Below, in pieces: positions 6,266 through 13,522 of a DNA stretch of 19,430 nt (positions within the stretch are counted from its first letter, which is position 1; each line of letters starts with the position of its first letter). The stretch comes from Nitrospirota bacterium (lineage in GTDB: Bacteria; Nitrospirota; Thermodesulfovibrionia; Thermodesulfovibrionales; JdFR-85), in the NCBI GenBank assembly GCA_015485235.1, contig WFTX01000182.1, positions 1 to 19,430 of the forward strand, read 5' to 3'. A program made the position numbers and the translations under genes. A model generated the notes under the pieces. That model was not told the DNA's origin and made no database searches. It saw only the letters and a program-made list of their open reading frames with translations.

Positions 6266-7189
6266 ATGTTTATCGGAATGGTAGGACTCGGACGGATGGG
6301 AATGAATATGGCCAGGAGGCTTCACAGGGCAGGACATACAGTTGTTGCCTATAACAGGACGGGCGAAAAAACCAGGAAGCTGATGGAGGATGAAGGTGTA
6401 GATGGTGCATTTTCACTGGAAGAACTCGTAAAAAAACTCCCCCTGCCCCGTCTCGTCTGGCTCATGCTTCCTGCGGGGAAGGTGGTGGATGATCATATAG
6501 AGAAGCTAAGGGATCTGCTCCAGCCAGATGATATTGTGGTTGACGGGGGAAACAGCTACTACCAGGATGATAAAAGGAGGTATGAAACTCTCTCCTCCAG
6601 GGGTATCGCCTTTCTTGATGTCGGTGTAAGTGGAGGAATCTGGGGTCTGAGCGAGGGATATTGCCTCATGGTGGGGGGAGAGAAAAAATTTTTTGATGAA
6701 ATAGAACCGGTCCTCAGGAGTCTTGCTCCATCTGAAGGATACCTTTACTGTGGAGGCACTGGAGCGGGACATTTCGTTAAGATGGTCCATAACGGGATCG
6801 AATATGCAATGATGGAGGCCTATGCAGAAGGTTTCGAACTCCTCAACTCATCCCCCTATGGCAATGGCGTGGATTATGGACGCCTCGCCCATCTCTGGAA
6901 CAGGGGAAGCGTGATCCGGTCCTGGCTCCTTGAACTCCTCGAAGATGCCTTTTCAAAGGATCCAGGGCTTGAATCCATCAGGGGTTACGTTGAAGACTCC
7001 GGAGAGGGACGCTGGACTGTCAAGGAAGCGATAGACCTTGGAGTTCCCCTTGAAGCCATAACCTCAAGCCTCTTCAGGAGATTCCGCTCCAGAACTGAAG
7101 ACTCCTTCGGGGAGAGACTCCTGGCTGCCCTGAGAAATGAATTCGGAGGCCATCCGGTAAAGAAGAAAAAAGGACTCAATGACCAATGA
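6266..7189 (+). CDS. gndA: 6-phosphogluconate dehydrogenase, decarboxylating (short form)
   Basis: This enzyme oxidises and decarboxylates 6-phosphogluconate to ribulose 5-phosphate in the oxidative pentose phosphate pathway. It has 307 residues, typical of the short bacterial form and much shorter than the roughly 470-residue form. The nucleotide-binding motif GLGRMGMN is at 7-14. After the second strand comes AYNRTGEKTRK; this N-R-T pattern suggests NADP+ more than NAD+. Substrate and catalytic motifs are DGGNSYYQDD (93-102), VSGGIWGL (121-128) and TGAGHFVKMVHNGIEY (165-180) with catalytic K172. The start at 6266 is fixed by GGGAGG upstream; the frame is open from 6227 without such a site. 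Transaldolase follows after a 156-base gap, consistent with shared pathway use. Confidence 0.95.
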   Translation: MFIGMVGLGRMGMNMARRLHRAGHTVVAYNRTGEKTRKLMEDEGVDGAFSLEELVKKLPLPRLVWLMLPAGKVVDDHIEKLRDLLQPDDIVVDGGNSYYQDDKRRYETLSSRGIAFLDVGVSGGIWGLSEGYCLMVGGEKKFFDEIEPVLRSLAPSEGYLYCGGTGAGHFVKMVHNGIEYAMMEAYAEGFELLNSSPYGNGVDYGRLAHLWNRGSVIRSWLLELLEDAFSKDPGLESIRGYVEDSGEGRWTVKEAIDLGVPLEAITSSLFRRFRSRTEDSFGERLLAALRNEFGGHPVKKKKGLNDQ

Positions 7190-7205
7190 CACCTTTTGGG
7201 CCAAG

Positions 7206-7223
7206 TAACCCAATAACTAATAT
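7206..7223 (+). repeat. GTAACCCAATAA intergenic repeat, copy 2
   Basis: The sequence GTAACCCAATAACTAATA lies 16 bases after the gnd stop and matches 2366-2390 (minus strand) except for one inserted A. The following ATACCAATACACCAATATAC continues in a loosely repetitive way. Confidence 0.45.
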
Positions 7224-7345
7224 ACCAATACACCAATATACAATTTCCTGAAAGGGAGAAATTGCAAATTCTCTGCTCAAGTTAGTAAAATGTGATTGTT
7301 TCCCTGACTTCAGTGTGTTCAATACGAAACAGACAAGGAGGCGTT

Positions 7346-8485
7346 ATGGATTCTCACCCGCTTATCAAACTGCTTAAATATGGTCAGAGTTTCTGGTACG
7401 ACAACATCAGCCGGGAGATTATAGATTCCGGTGAATTAGAAAGAATGGTTGAAGAAGAGGGTTTGCGGGGAGTAACATCCAACCCGTCCATATTCTATAA
7501 ATCTATCAAATCCACAAATGCCTACAACGATGAATTGAGACGGCTCCTTGAGGAAGACACCTCTCTTAGTAACAAGGACCTCTTTTTCAGGCTTGCCATA
7601 CGGGACATCAGGGATGCCTGCGAAATCCTCCTGCCTGTCTATACCGAGAGTAACGGTGAAGACGGCTTTGTAAGCATCGAGGTTGATCCCCATCTTGCCT
7701 ACAATACGGAAACAACTATAAAGGAAGCCCTGTCCCTCGCAGAGGCCATTGATATGCCGAACCTGATGATCAAGGTACCTGCTACAAAAGAGGGGCTTCC
7801 GGCGATAGAAGAACTGATTCACCTCGGAAAAAACATAAACGTGACCCTTCTATTTTCAGTCAAGAGGTACGAGGAGGTGATCAATGCCTATCTTTCCGGA
7901 CTTGAGAAACGGCTCAACGATGGGAAACCCGTTGATTCTGTAAGCTCAGTGGCCAGTTTCTTCGTAAGCAGGGTTGACAGCTTGGTGGACAGGCTCCTTG
8001 AGGAAAAGATCTCCACCGCAGGATCAGAGGATGAAAAGGCCAGGCTCCGGAGCCTGAAAGGAAAGACTGCCGTGGCAAACGCCCAGCTCGCTTATCAATC
8101 ATTCAAACGGCTCTTTGGCTCTGACAGGTTTCTTAAACTCAGAAGGGAGGGAGCGAAGCTCCAGAGGCTCCTTTTCGGGAGCACCAGCACTAAAAACCCC
8201 GAATACTCCGATATCCTCTATGTACAGGAACTGATCGGCCCGGGTACTGTTAACACAATGCCTGATGCCACGTGGAAGGCCTTCAAGGATCACGGCCGCG
8301 CCGGCAGGACAATTGACAGGGATCCCGATGGAGCGGTCCGGATAATCAAAGCGGTAGGAGAGACCGGTATAGACCTTGATCAGGTGACGGCAGAACTTGA
8401 AACTGAAGGTGTAAGGCTCTTTCAGGAATCCTTTGATTCGCTTACAGAACTGATTGGTGAGAAGAGAAAAGCCCTTTCAGGATGA
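7346..8485 (+). CDS. tal: Transaldolase (long, about 380-residue subfamily)
   Basis: Transaldolase moves a dihydroxyacetone unit from sedoheptulose 7-phosphate to glyceraldehyde 3-phosphate in the non-oxidative pentose phosphate pathway. The 379-residue protein shows GVTSNPSIFYKSI (42-54), the Schiff-base lysine K143 in MIKVPATKEG, INVTLLFSVKRYEEV, and SRVDSLVDRLL. The roughly 380-residue length fits the subfamily often found with actinobacterial and cyanobacterial enzymes, not the short 215-residue form. The start at 7346 has AAGGAGG five bases upstream; the frame extends to 7292 without a ribosome site. Its stop codon overlaps the next gene (ATGA at 8482), so it heads a packed operon. Confidence 0.95.
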   Translation: MDSHPLIKLLKYGQSFWYDNISREIIDSGELERMVEEEGLRGVTSNPSIFYKSIKSTNAYNDELRRLLEEDTSLSNKDLFFRLAIRDIRDACEILLPVYTESNGEDGFVSIEVDPHLAYNTETTIKEALSLAEAIDMPNLMIKVPATKEGLPAIEELIHLGKNINVTLLFSVKRYEEVINAYLSGLEKRLNDGKPVDSVSSVASFFVSRVDSLVDRLLEEKISTAGSEDEKARLRSLKGKTAVANAQLAYQSFKRLFGSDRFLKLRREGAKLQRLLFGSTSTKNPEYSDILYVQELIGPGTVNTMPDATWKAFKDHGRAGRTIDRDPDGAVRIIKAVGETGIDLDQVTAELETEGVRLFQESFDSLTELIGEKRKALSG

Positions 8486-9219
8486 TGAAATTGACCGGTT
8501 TTGAAAAATCCCTGAAAATCCTGATTGGAATCACTCTGCTGGTCACCTTCATCCCTGGCTGTGCCACCCTGGATGAAGGGAAGGAAAAGGAAGCTGAGAG
8601 CCATTACAAGATGGCTGTATCCCACTTGAAGGATGAAGAGTACCAGCCAGCATTCGTGGAACTCCAGAAGACCATTCGTCTTAACCCTAAAGACAAGAGG
8701 GCCTATTACGCCCTCGGGATAGTATATCACTATTTTGAGGACTACCAGAGGTCCGTAGAGTCCCTCCAGAAAGCGATCTCCATTGATCCCCAGTATTCCT
8801 CTGCATACAACCTGATGGGACTCGTCTTTATGAAGGAAGGAAAGTATGCTGAAGCTGTAGAATCTTTCAAAAAGGCCCTCCAGAATCCCCTTTATGAAAA
8901 CCCGGAAAAGGCCTACGCAAATCTTGGAAAGGTCTATTACCGGATGGGCGAATTCAAAAAAGCCCTCTCTGCATACAAAAAGGCTGCCAAAAGGGCCCCT
9001 GACAACCCGGTACCCTATTATGGGATCGCTCTCTGCTACAATGCACTCGGAAGGTTTGGCGATGCATCTGATGCAATGAAAGAGGCAATGAGACTTGATC
9101 CTGAGATAATGGGTGATCCGGCCAGGGCAGAAGAGATATTTACAAAGAAGAAACTCTCCGCCACTGAAGAGGCGGAAGAACAGGACTATATAGATTTCCT
9201 TGATATCCTCCACTATTGA
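8482..9219 (+). CDS. TPR-repeat lipoprotein (PilF/PilW-like)
   Basis: A 245-residue exported protein. The N-terminus has a hydrophobic stretch (about 11-24) ending in FIPGC, so C27 is a likely lipidation site. About five tetratricopeptide repeats follow (roughly 38-210), seen as repeated A-Y-x-x-G and A-x-x-x-L-P patterns such as AYYALGIVYHYFEDY and AYNLMGLVFMKEGKY. Similar TPR lipoproteins include PilF/PilW, which help type IV pilus secretin assembly, but TPR similarity alone does not prove that role and no pilus genes are nearby. It overlaps tal by 4 bases and cdd by 1-4 bases, so it is translated from the same message. Confidence 0.85.
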   Translation: MMKLTGFEKSLKILIGITLLVTFIPGCATLDEGKEKEAESHYKMAVSHLKDEEYQPAFVELQKTIRLNPKDKRAYYALGIVYHYFEDYQRSVESLQKAISIDPQYSSAYNLMGLVFMKEGKYAEAVESFKKALQNPLYENPEKAYANLGKVYYRMGEFKKALSAYKKAAKRAPDNPVPYYGIALCYNALGRFGDASDAMKEAMRLDPEIMGDPARAEEIFTKKKLSATEEAEEQDYIDFLDILHY

Positions 9220-9632
9220 TGAACCTATTGAATGAACCAGTGAGTACTGAAGACCTGATAGATGCCCTTCAGAGAGAGGCCCTCGGGGCTTTGGAACGTG
9301 CCAGGGCACCCTACTCGGGATTCCAGGTGGGAGCCGCAGTGTATACTGAAGACGGGAAGATATACACTGGTTGTAACATCGAGAATTCCTCTCTTACCCT
9401 CGTGATATGTGCCGAGAGGGTGGCCCTGCTCAATGCCCTTTCCGATGGCGCTAAAGGAATAAAGGCGATAATGGTGGTGTCAGGTAGTGGTGATTTTTGT
9501 TACCCCTGCGGCATCTGCCGCCAGTTCATCGCAGAGTTTGCCCCGGATTCGGCGTTGTACATAGCAGGCCGTAAGGGCATAAAGAAATACTCTGTTTCAG
9601 AACTACTCCCCCACCCCTTTGTCAGAAAGTGA
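9219..9632 (+). CDS. cdd: Cytidine deaminase (homotetrameric zinc type)
   Basis: Cytidine deaminase converts cytidine and deoxycytidine to uridine forms in pyrimidine salvage. The protein has 137 residues, the usual size of the short tetrameric class. Zinc ligands and the catalytic glutamate are C64-A-E66 in ICAERVAL, and C97 and C100 in PCGICRQF. Substrate motifs APYSGFQVGAAV (30-41) and GCNIENSS (51-58) are present. I chose ATG 9219, which overlaps the TGA of the TPR gene by one base; TTG at 9216 is also possible. ArgJ begins 7 bases after its stop. Confidence 0.95.
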   Translation: MNLLNEPVSTEDLIDALQREALGALERARAPYSGFQVGAAVYTEDGKIYTGCNIENSSLTLVICAERVALLNALSDGAKGIKAIMVVSGSGDFCYPCGICRQFIAEFAPDSALYIAGRKGIKKYSVSELLPHPFVRK

Positions 9633-9639
9633 GGATCAG

Positions 9640-10812
9640 ATGCTTAAAGGCTTCCGCTTTTCAGTAACAACGGCAGGGATAAAGTACCCTGGAAGAAACG
9701 ATCTGGGCCTTATCCTCTCCGATACCCCTGCCACAGCAGCCGGTGTCTTCACAAAAAACCGGATCAAGGCAGCCCCCGTCATCCTGAGCCGTAAGAGGAT
9801 AGCAAAGGGACGGGCCAGGGCGATAGTCGTAAACAGCGGAAATGCCAATGCCTGTACCGGAAAGAAGGGATTGAAGGATGCCGAAATGGAAGGCCGGATA
9901 CTCTCTGATATACTGGGAATCCCTGAAAATGAGATCCTTATTGCAAGCACCGGTGTTATAGGCATACCGCTTCCAATGGAGCGTCTGGAGCCTGCACTGC
10001 CAGAGCTTGCCAGAGGGGCCGGAAAGGTATCGGCTTTGGACCTGGCAAGGGCTATCATGACCACTGATTCATTTCCCAAGATAGCCGAAAGGAAAATCAC
10101 CCTCGGGAAAAAGACCGTTACTATAACGGGCATTGCGAAGGGGGCCGGCATGATATCCCCGGACATGGCAACAATGCTCGCCTTCATACTCACAGACGCG
10201 GCCCTTACCCTGGAATATTCGAAGGCGGTCCTCCGGGAAGTCATAGACGAAACATTCAACCTGATAAGCGTAGATGGAGATACGAGTACGAATGATACCG
10301 TGATCCTCCTTGCCAACGGCATGGCCGGGAATACTCCCTTACACGGTTCATCTCCCCTTGAAAAGGCATTCCGGAAAGGACTCACATTCGTATGTGAGGA
10401 ACTTTCAAGAATGATAGTCAAGGATGGAGAAGGGGCAACCAAACTGATAACTATCCATCTGAAAGGGGCTAAAACGCGCTCTGAAGCTGTAAGAGTCGCA
10501 CGGACAATTGCCAACTCCATGCTCGTAAAAACCGCCCTTGCCGGAACAGAGCCCAACTGGGGCAGGATAATAGCTGCCATTGGTCGCTCGGGCGTACCGG
10601 TAAGGGAAGAAAGTATAACAATATCGATAAACGGTATTGAACTCTTCCGGAAGGGTGCAGCCACTGCCAAGGAACACCTCTTGAGGGATTCCCTTGAGGG
10701 AGATGAGATCTCCATAGGTGTTTCCCTTGGGCGGGGGAGACAGGCATGCCGTTTTTACACCTGCGATATGACGGAAGAGTATGTCAGGATAAATGCGGAG
10801 TACCTCACCTGA
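9640..10812 (+). CDS. argJ: Glutamate N-acetyltransferase / N-acetylglutamate synthase
   Basis: ArgJ transfers the acetyl group from N-acetylornithine to glutamate, recycling acetyl in arginine synthesis; bifunctional forms also use acetyl-CoA. The 390-residue protein shows NSGNANACTG (65-74), STGVIG (103-108) and TTDSFPK (141-147). It also carries the self-cleavage site GAGMISPDMATML, where the A177/T178 bond is cut and T178 becomes the catalytic nucleophile of the beta subunit. The start at 9640 has GAGG seven bases upstream; the frame is open from TTG 9619 inside cdd. Whether it is mono- or bifunctional cannot be read here. No other arginine genes are in the window. Confidence 0.96.
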   Translation: MLKGFRFSVTTAGIKYPGRNDLGLILSDTPATAAGVFTKNRIKAAPVILSRKRIAKGRARAIVVNSGNANACTGKKGLKDAEMEGRILSDILGIPENEILIASTGVIGIPLPMERLEPALPELARGAGKVSALDLARAIMTTDSFPKIAERKITLGKKTVTITGIAKGAGMISPDMATMLAFILTDAALTLEYSKAVLREVIDETFNLISVDGDTSTNDTVILLANGMAGNTPLHGSSPLEKAFRKGLTFVCEELSRMIVKDGEGATKLITIHLKGAKTRSEAVRVARTIANSMLVKTALAGTEPNWGRIIAAIGRSGVPVREESITISINGIELFRKGAATAKEHLLRDSLEGDEISIGVSLGRGRQACRFYTCDMTEEYVRINAEYLT

Positions 10813-10825
10813 GAGGAAAACTTAG

Positions 10826-11281
10826 ATGACCATACTCGAAAGGATAGGCAAACTCGGCCTCACTCTTCCCGAGCCACCCTCCCCGGCAGGGTCATACATC
10901 CCTGCTGTCATTACGGGAAATCTACTGTTCCTGAGTGGAATCCTTCCTCTCAGGAATGGAAACCTGACAATCAGGGGAAAGGTCGGCAGGGATGTCACAG
11001 TCGAAGAAGCCGTTGCAGCCTCAAGGCAGGTTGTCCTGAACGCCCTTTCCGTTATTGAAAGGGAGCGGGGACTTGAGAGTATCTCAAGGTGTATAAGGCT
11101 GAACGGTTATGTAGCATCGGCAAATGACTTCTATGAACAACCCCTTGTCATAAACGGGGCATCGGACCTGCTGTATGAAATATTTGGTGAAAAGGGGCGC
11201 CATTCCAGGACCGCCATAGGTGTCCCCGTCCTTCCCCTTAACTCCCCTGTTGAGATAGATTTTATTTTTGAGTTAGAGTGA
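10826..11281 (+). CDS. RidA/YjgF-YER057c-UK114 family protein (PF14588-like subgroup)
   Basis: A 151-residue member of the Rid superfamily. It has the N-terminal pattern LGLTLPEPPSPAGSYIPAV and the later blocks TGNLLFLSGILP, GKVGRDVTVEEA, NGYVASANDFYEQPLVINGASDLL and GRHSRTAIGVPVLPLNSPVEID, typical of the roughly 150-residue subgroup rather than the 128-residue RidA. RidA itself hydrolyses reactive enamines and imines; the substrate of this subgroup is not settled. It follows argJ by 13 bases (weak AGAGGA site) and ends the plus-strand run, overlapping the HD-GYP gene tail-to-tail by 9 bases. Confidence 0.88.
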   Translation: MTILERIGKLGLTLPEPPSPAGSYIPAVITGNLLFLSGILPLRNGNLTIRGKVGRDVTVEEAVAASRQVVLNALSVIERERGLESISRCIRLNGYVASANDFYEQPLVINGASDLLYEIFGEKGRHSRTAIGVPVLPLNSPVEIDFIFELE

Positions 11282-13270
11282 ACCGTGCATCGAGCCGTCC
11301 CCCATACTGAGGGCGTAACCGGCGCTGAACAGAAACTCCTCCCCCCTTTCAGAGAGCATCTCAACAAAGGACTCCACTACAAATGGATCAAACTGGGTAC
11401 CTGCACCGGTCCTGAGTTCCTCTATCACCTTTGAGTATGGAAAGGCTTTTCTGTAGGGCCGATCGGTGAGCATGGCGTCAAAGGTATCCACAACGGCGAG
11501 GATCCGGGCCTTGAGGGATATCTCTTCACCTGCAAGTCCGTAGGGGTAACCCTTTCCATCATACCGCTCATGGTGCTGCATGATAGTTGTCCTTACATCA
11601 TCCAGTTCATCAACAGGACCGAGAATCTCCTCCCCTATCAGTGGATGGGCCTTCACAAGGCTGTACTCGGTGCTCGTCAGGGCTGCTTCCTTGTTCAGTA
11701 TCCCCGAATCTATGCCTATCTTGCCTATGTCATGAAGTATCGCGGCATGTTCAAGGATCTCAAGGTCATGAAAATCAAGCCCTATATGCCTTCCAAGCTC
11801 TACCGCAAGATTTTTCACCCTCTCGGAATGACCCTTGGTGTAACGGTCGTTCGCCTCAAGGGCATTCACCAGGGACTGGATCGTGGCAAAGTAGTTGGTC
11901 TTTACCCTTTCGTAAAGCCAGGCATTCTCTATTGCAACCATGGCCTGGTTGGCAAGGGTAGAGAGTATCTCCAGTTCATCATCAGAAAAATACTCTCCGT
12001 TCAGCTTGTTCTGGACCACAATCGCACCGATCACCCTGTTTTTGAGTTTAAGTGGGACTGCCATTGTAGTCGGGGCAGAAGGACCATGACCATTGCCTTT
12101 CAGAAGCGGTCTTCCCTTCTGGAGTATCTCTGAGTATATTGGTTTCAGTTCCAGAGTTATATCCTCATAATCCTCCATACCGCTTCCGTGCTGATATCTG
12201 ATGGTAAGAGGGCTTCTTTTCCTGTCATTCAGATGGATCGCACCCTCCTCCGCCTCAAGCATCTCTGCAGTGGTCTTTATTATAAGGCGGACAAGTTCCT
12301 TGGAATCAATGATAGTGCTCAGCACACGCCCCACTTCATTAATCGTTTTCAGCCTCTCGACCATGTTGCTCAGGCGGATATTCTTTGTCTTGATCTCCTT
12401 TGAGAGGGACATTATCGCCCTGTTGGCGGTCTCCACCTCTTTCACCTTGTACTGCAGCTGCTCATTCAAGTCTTCAAGCCGCTTCTTGTGCTCCAGTTCG
12501 GCCCTGACTCTCGAGAGTTCCCTCTCCTTCCTTATATTCTTGTCATAGAGGTCCTTAAGGTGGGTTATCATTTTATTGAAGGAAGAGCCGATAATCCCCA
12601 TCTCGTCATTGGAGTAGAAATCAACCCGTGCATCCCAGTTCCCCCTGTCAAGCTCCCGGATGGTACTCAGAAGCCGCCTCATCGGCCTCAGGACAAAGAG
12701 AGTAAGCAGAAAGCTCAGAACGCCGGCGATTGCTATCACAGATGCTATGTTCACGACAAAGAGAAATCTCTTCATGGAAAGAATGGTCGCCTTGTGACGG
12801 CTGAAGTCCATCCCCACTTCGATAATCCCGTTTATCTTCCTCGACGGATCGTGACACCGGTGGCATTCCTTTCTGTTCTTTATCGGGAGGTAGTTGAAGA
12901 CATACTTCCTGTCAAGCAGGAAGGGCCCCCTTTCTTTTTTCCCGTAATTCAGATATTCCCGGGATTTCGTGCCAATCTCCCGGGAAATCTTGGACTTCAG
13001 GATCTCTCCCTCTGGAGAAATTATCCGGAGGATGGAAAGCTCCTCATATTCACCGATATTCTGAAGGATTGTCTGGACATTCTCCGACAACCCCCTCTTC
13101 ATTGCATCGGCTATACTCTTCTCGATCACCCCGCTGATGACCTGTGCATCATCAAAGGTGCTCTCCACCAGCTTCGCCTGTTGTACCTTCAGAACTATAA
13201 TTGTGGTGATTCCCAATGTAAAGAGGACAACGCAGGCGATTATGGCAATTATCTTTGTTTTAAGTACCAT
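11273..13270 (-). CDS. HD-GYP cyclic-di-GMP phosphodiesterase with periplasmic c-type haem motif, HAMP and GAF
   Basis: A 665-residue membrane signalling protein: TM1 (about 5-27), a periplasmic sensor domain (30-165) with a CxxCH motif at 136-140 (CHRCH, then DPSRK and GIIEVGM), TM2 (about 168-193), HAMP (194-245), coiled coil (245-310), GAF (about 310-450) and HD-GYP (about 460-640). The HD-GYP core has H513-D514 in HDIGKIGI and HHERYDGKGYP at 566-576, so it should be an active phosphodiesterase. CxxCH implies covalent haem attachment and hence redox or gas sensing, as known for related sensors. I chose ATG 13270 (TGGAG eight bases upstream) over ATG 13306, which has no ribosome site. It probably lowers cyclic-di-GMP in response to periplasmic conditions. 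Confidence 0.92.
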   Translation of the reverse strand: MVLKTKIIAIIACVVLFTLGITTIIVLKVQQAKLVESTFDDAQVISGVIEKSIADAMKRGLSENVQTILQNIGEYEELSILRIISPEGEILKSKISREIGTKSREYLNYGKKERGPFLLDRKYVFNYLPIKNRKECHRCHDPSRKINGIIEVGMDFSRHKATILSMKRFLFVVNIASVIAIAGVLSFLLTLFVLRPMRRLLSTIRELDRGNWDARVDFYSNDEMGIIGSSFNKMITHLKDLYDKNIRKERELSRVRAELEHKKRLEDLNEQLQYKVKEVETANRAIMSLSKEIKTKNIRLSNMVERLKTINEVGRVLSTIIDSKELVRLIIKTTAEMLEAEEGAIHLNDRKRSPLTIRYQHGSGMEDYEDITLELKPIYSEILQKGRPLLKGNGHGPSAPTTMAVPLKLKNRVIGAIVVQNKLNGEYFSDDELEILSTLANQAMVAIENAWLYERVKTNYFATIQSLVNALEANDRYTKGHSERVKNLAVELGRHIGLDFHDLEILEHAAILHDIGKIGIDSGILNKEAALTSTEYSLVKAHPLIGEEILGPVDELDDVRTTIMQHHERYDGKGYPYGLAGEEISLKARILAVVDTFDAMLTDRPYRKAFPYSKVIEELRTGAGTQFDPFVVESFVEMLSERGEEFLFSAGYALSMGDGSMHGSL

Positions 13271-13522
13271 ACATAGAACTCCATTATAATTATTAGCAAT
13301 TTTCATACCAGTTCAGACACAGCCTAATATACTGAAAATACCCACCTAAACCTAAAACCATGACTTTATGTATGTGATTTCGCACAATCTGCTGAAATTC
13401 ACCCACTTTTCACCCTGGTATCTACCATCCACTCCTTGCTCAAGTATATTTCCTCCAGAAGCCCGGGACATCCTCCACCCCGGAGGCGCTGTCCCCTTAT
13501 CCATTATTGTATAATACCCTCC
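13271..13522. other. Divergent promoter region between the HD-GYP gene and der
   Basis: Both neighbouring genes point outward, so promoters for both must lie here. Only the -10 box for der (13510-13515) is clear. On the minus side there is a TATAAT (13288-13283) with no matching -35 box. A CTCC-ACCCCGGAG small inverted repeat occurs near 13472-13484. Confidence 0.4.
13510..13515 (+). promoter_or_regulatory. -10 box of der promoter, probably leaderless
   Basis: A perfect TATAAT lies 7 bases before the ATG of der, and no Shine-Dalgarno sequence precedes that ATG. A start site at normal spacing would place the mRNA 5' end at or within a few bases of the ATG. The -35 region is poor. Confidence 0.5.

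Noticed and set aside
7190..7345. Frameshifted or lost zwf gene between gnd and tal
   Set aside because: Only 156 A/T-rich, repeat-bearing bases are present, with no glucose-6-phosphate dehydrogenase-like sequence in any frame.
8422..9309. Minus-strand open frame of 295 codons
   Set aside because: It is fully antisense to the TPR lipoprotein gene and neighbours, which are well supported; its composition is Phe/Gly-rich shadow sequence.
9636..10715. Minus-strand open frame of 359 codons
   Set aside because: It is antisense to argJ, whose motifs and length are complete. Long shadow frames are common in genes of this base composition.
12488..13276. Plus-strand open frame of 262 codons
   Set aside because: It is antisense to the HD-GYP protein's sensor and HAMP region. 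No domain and no ribosome site are visible.
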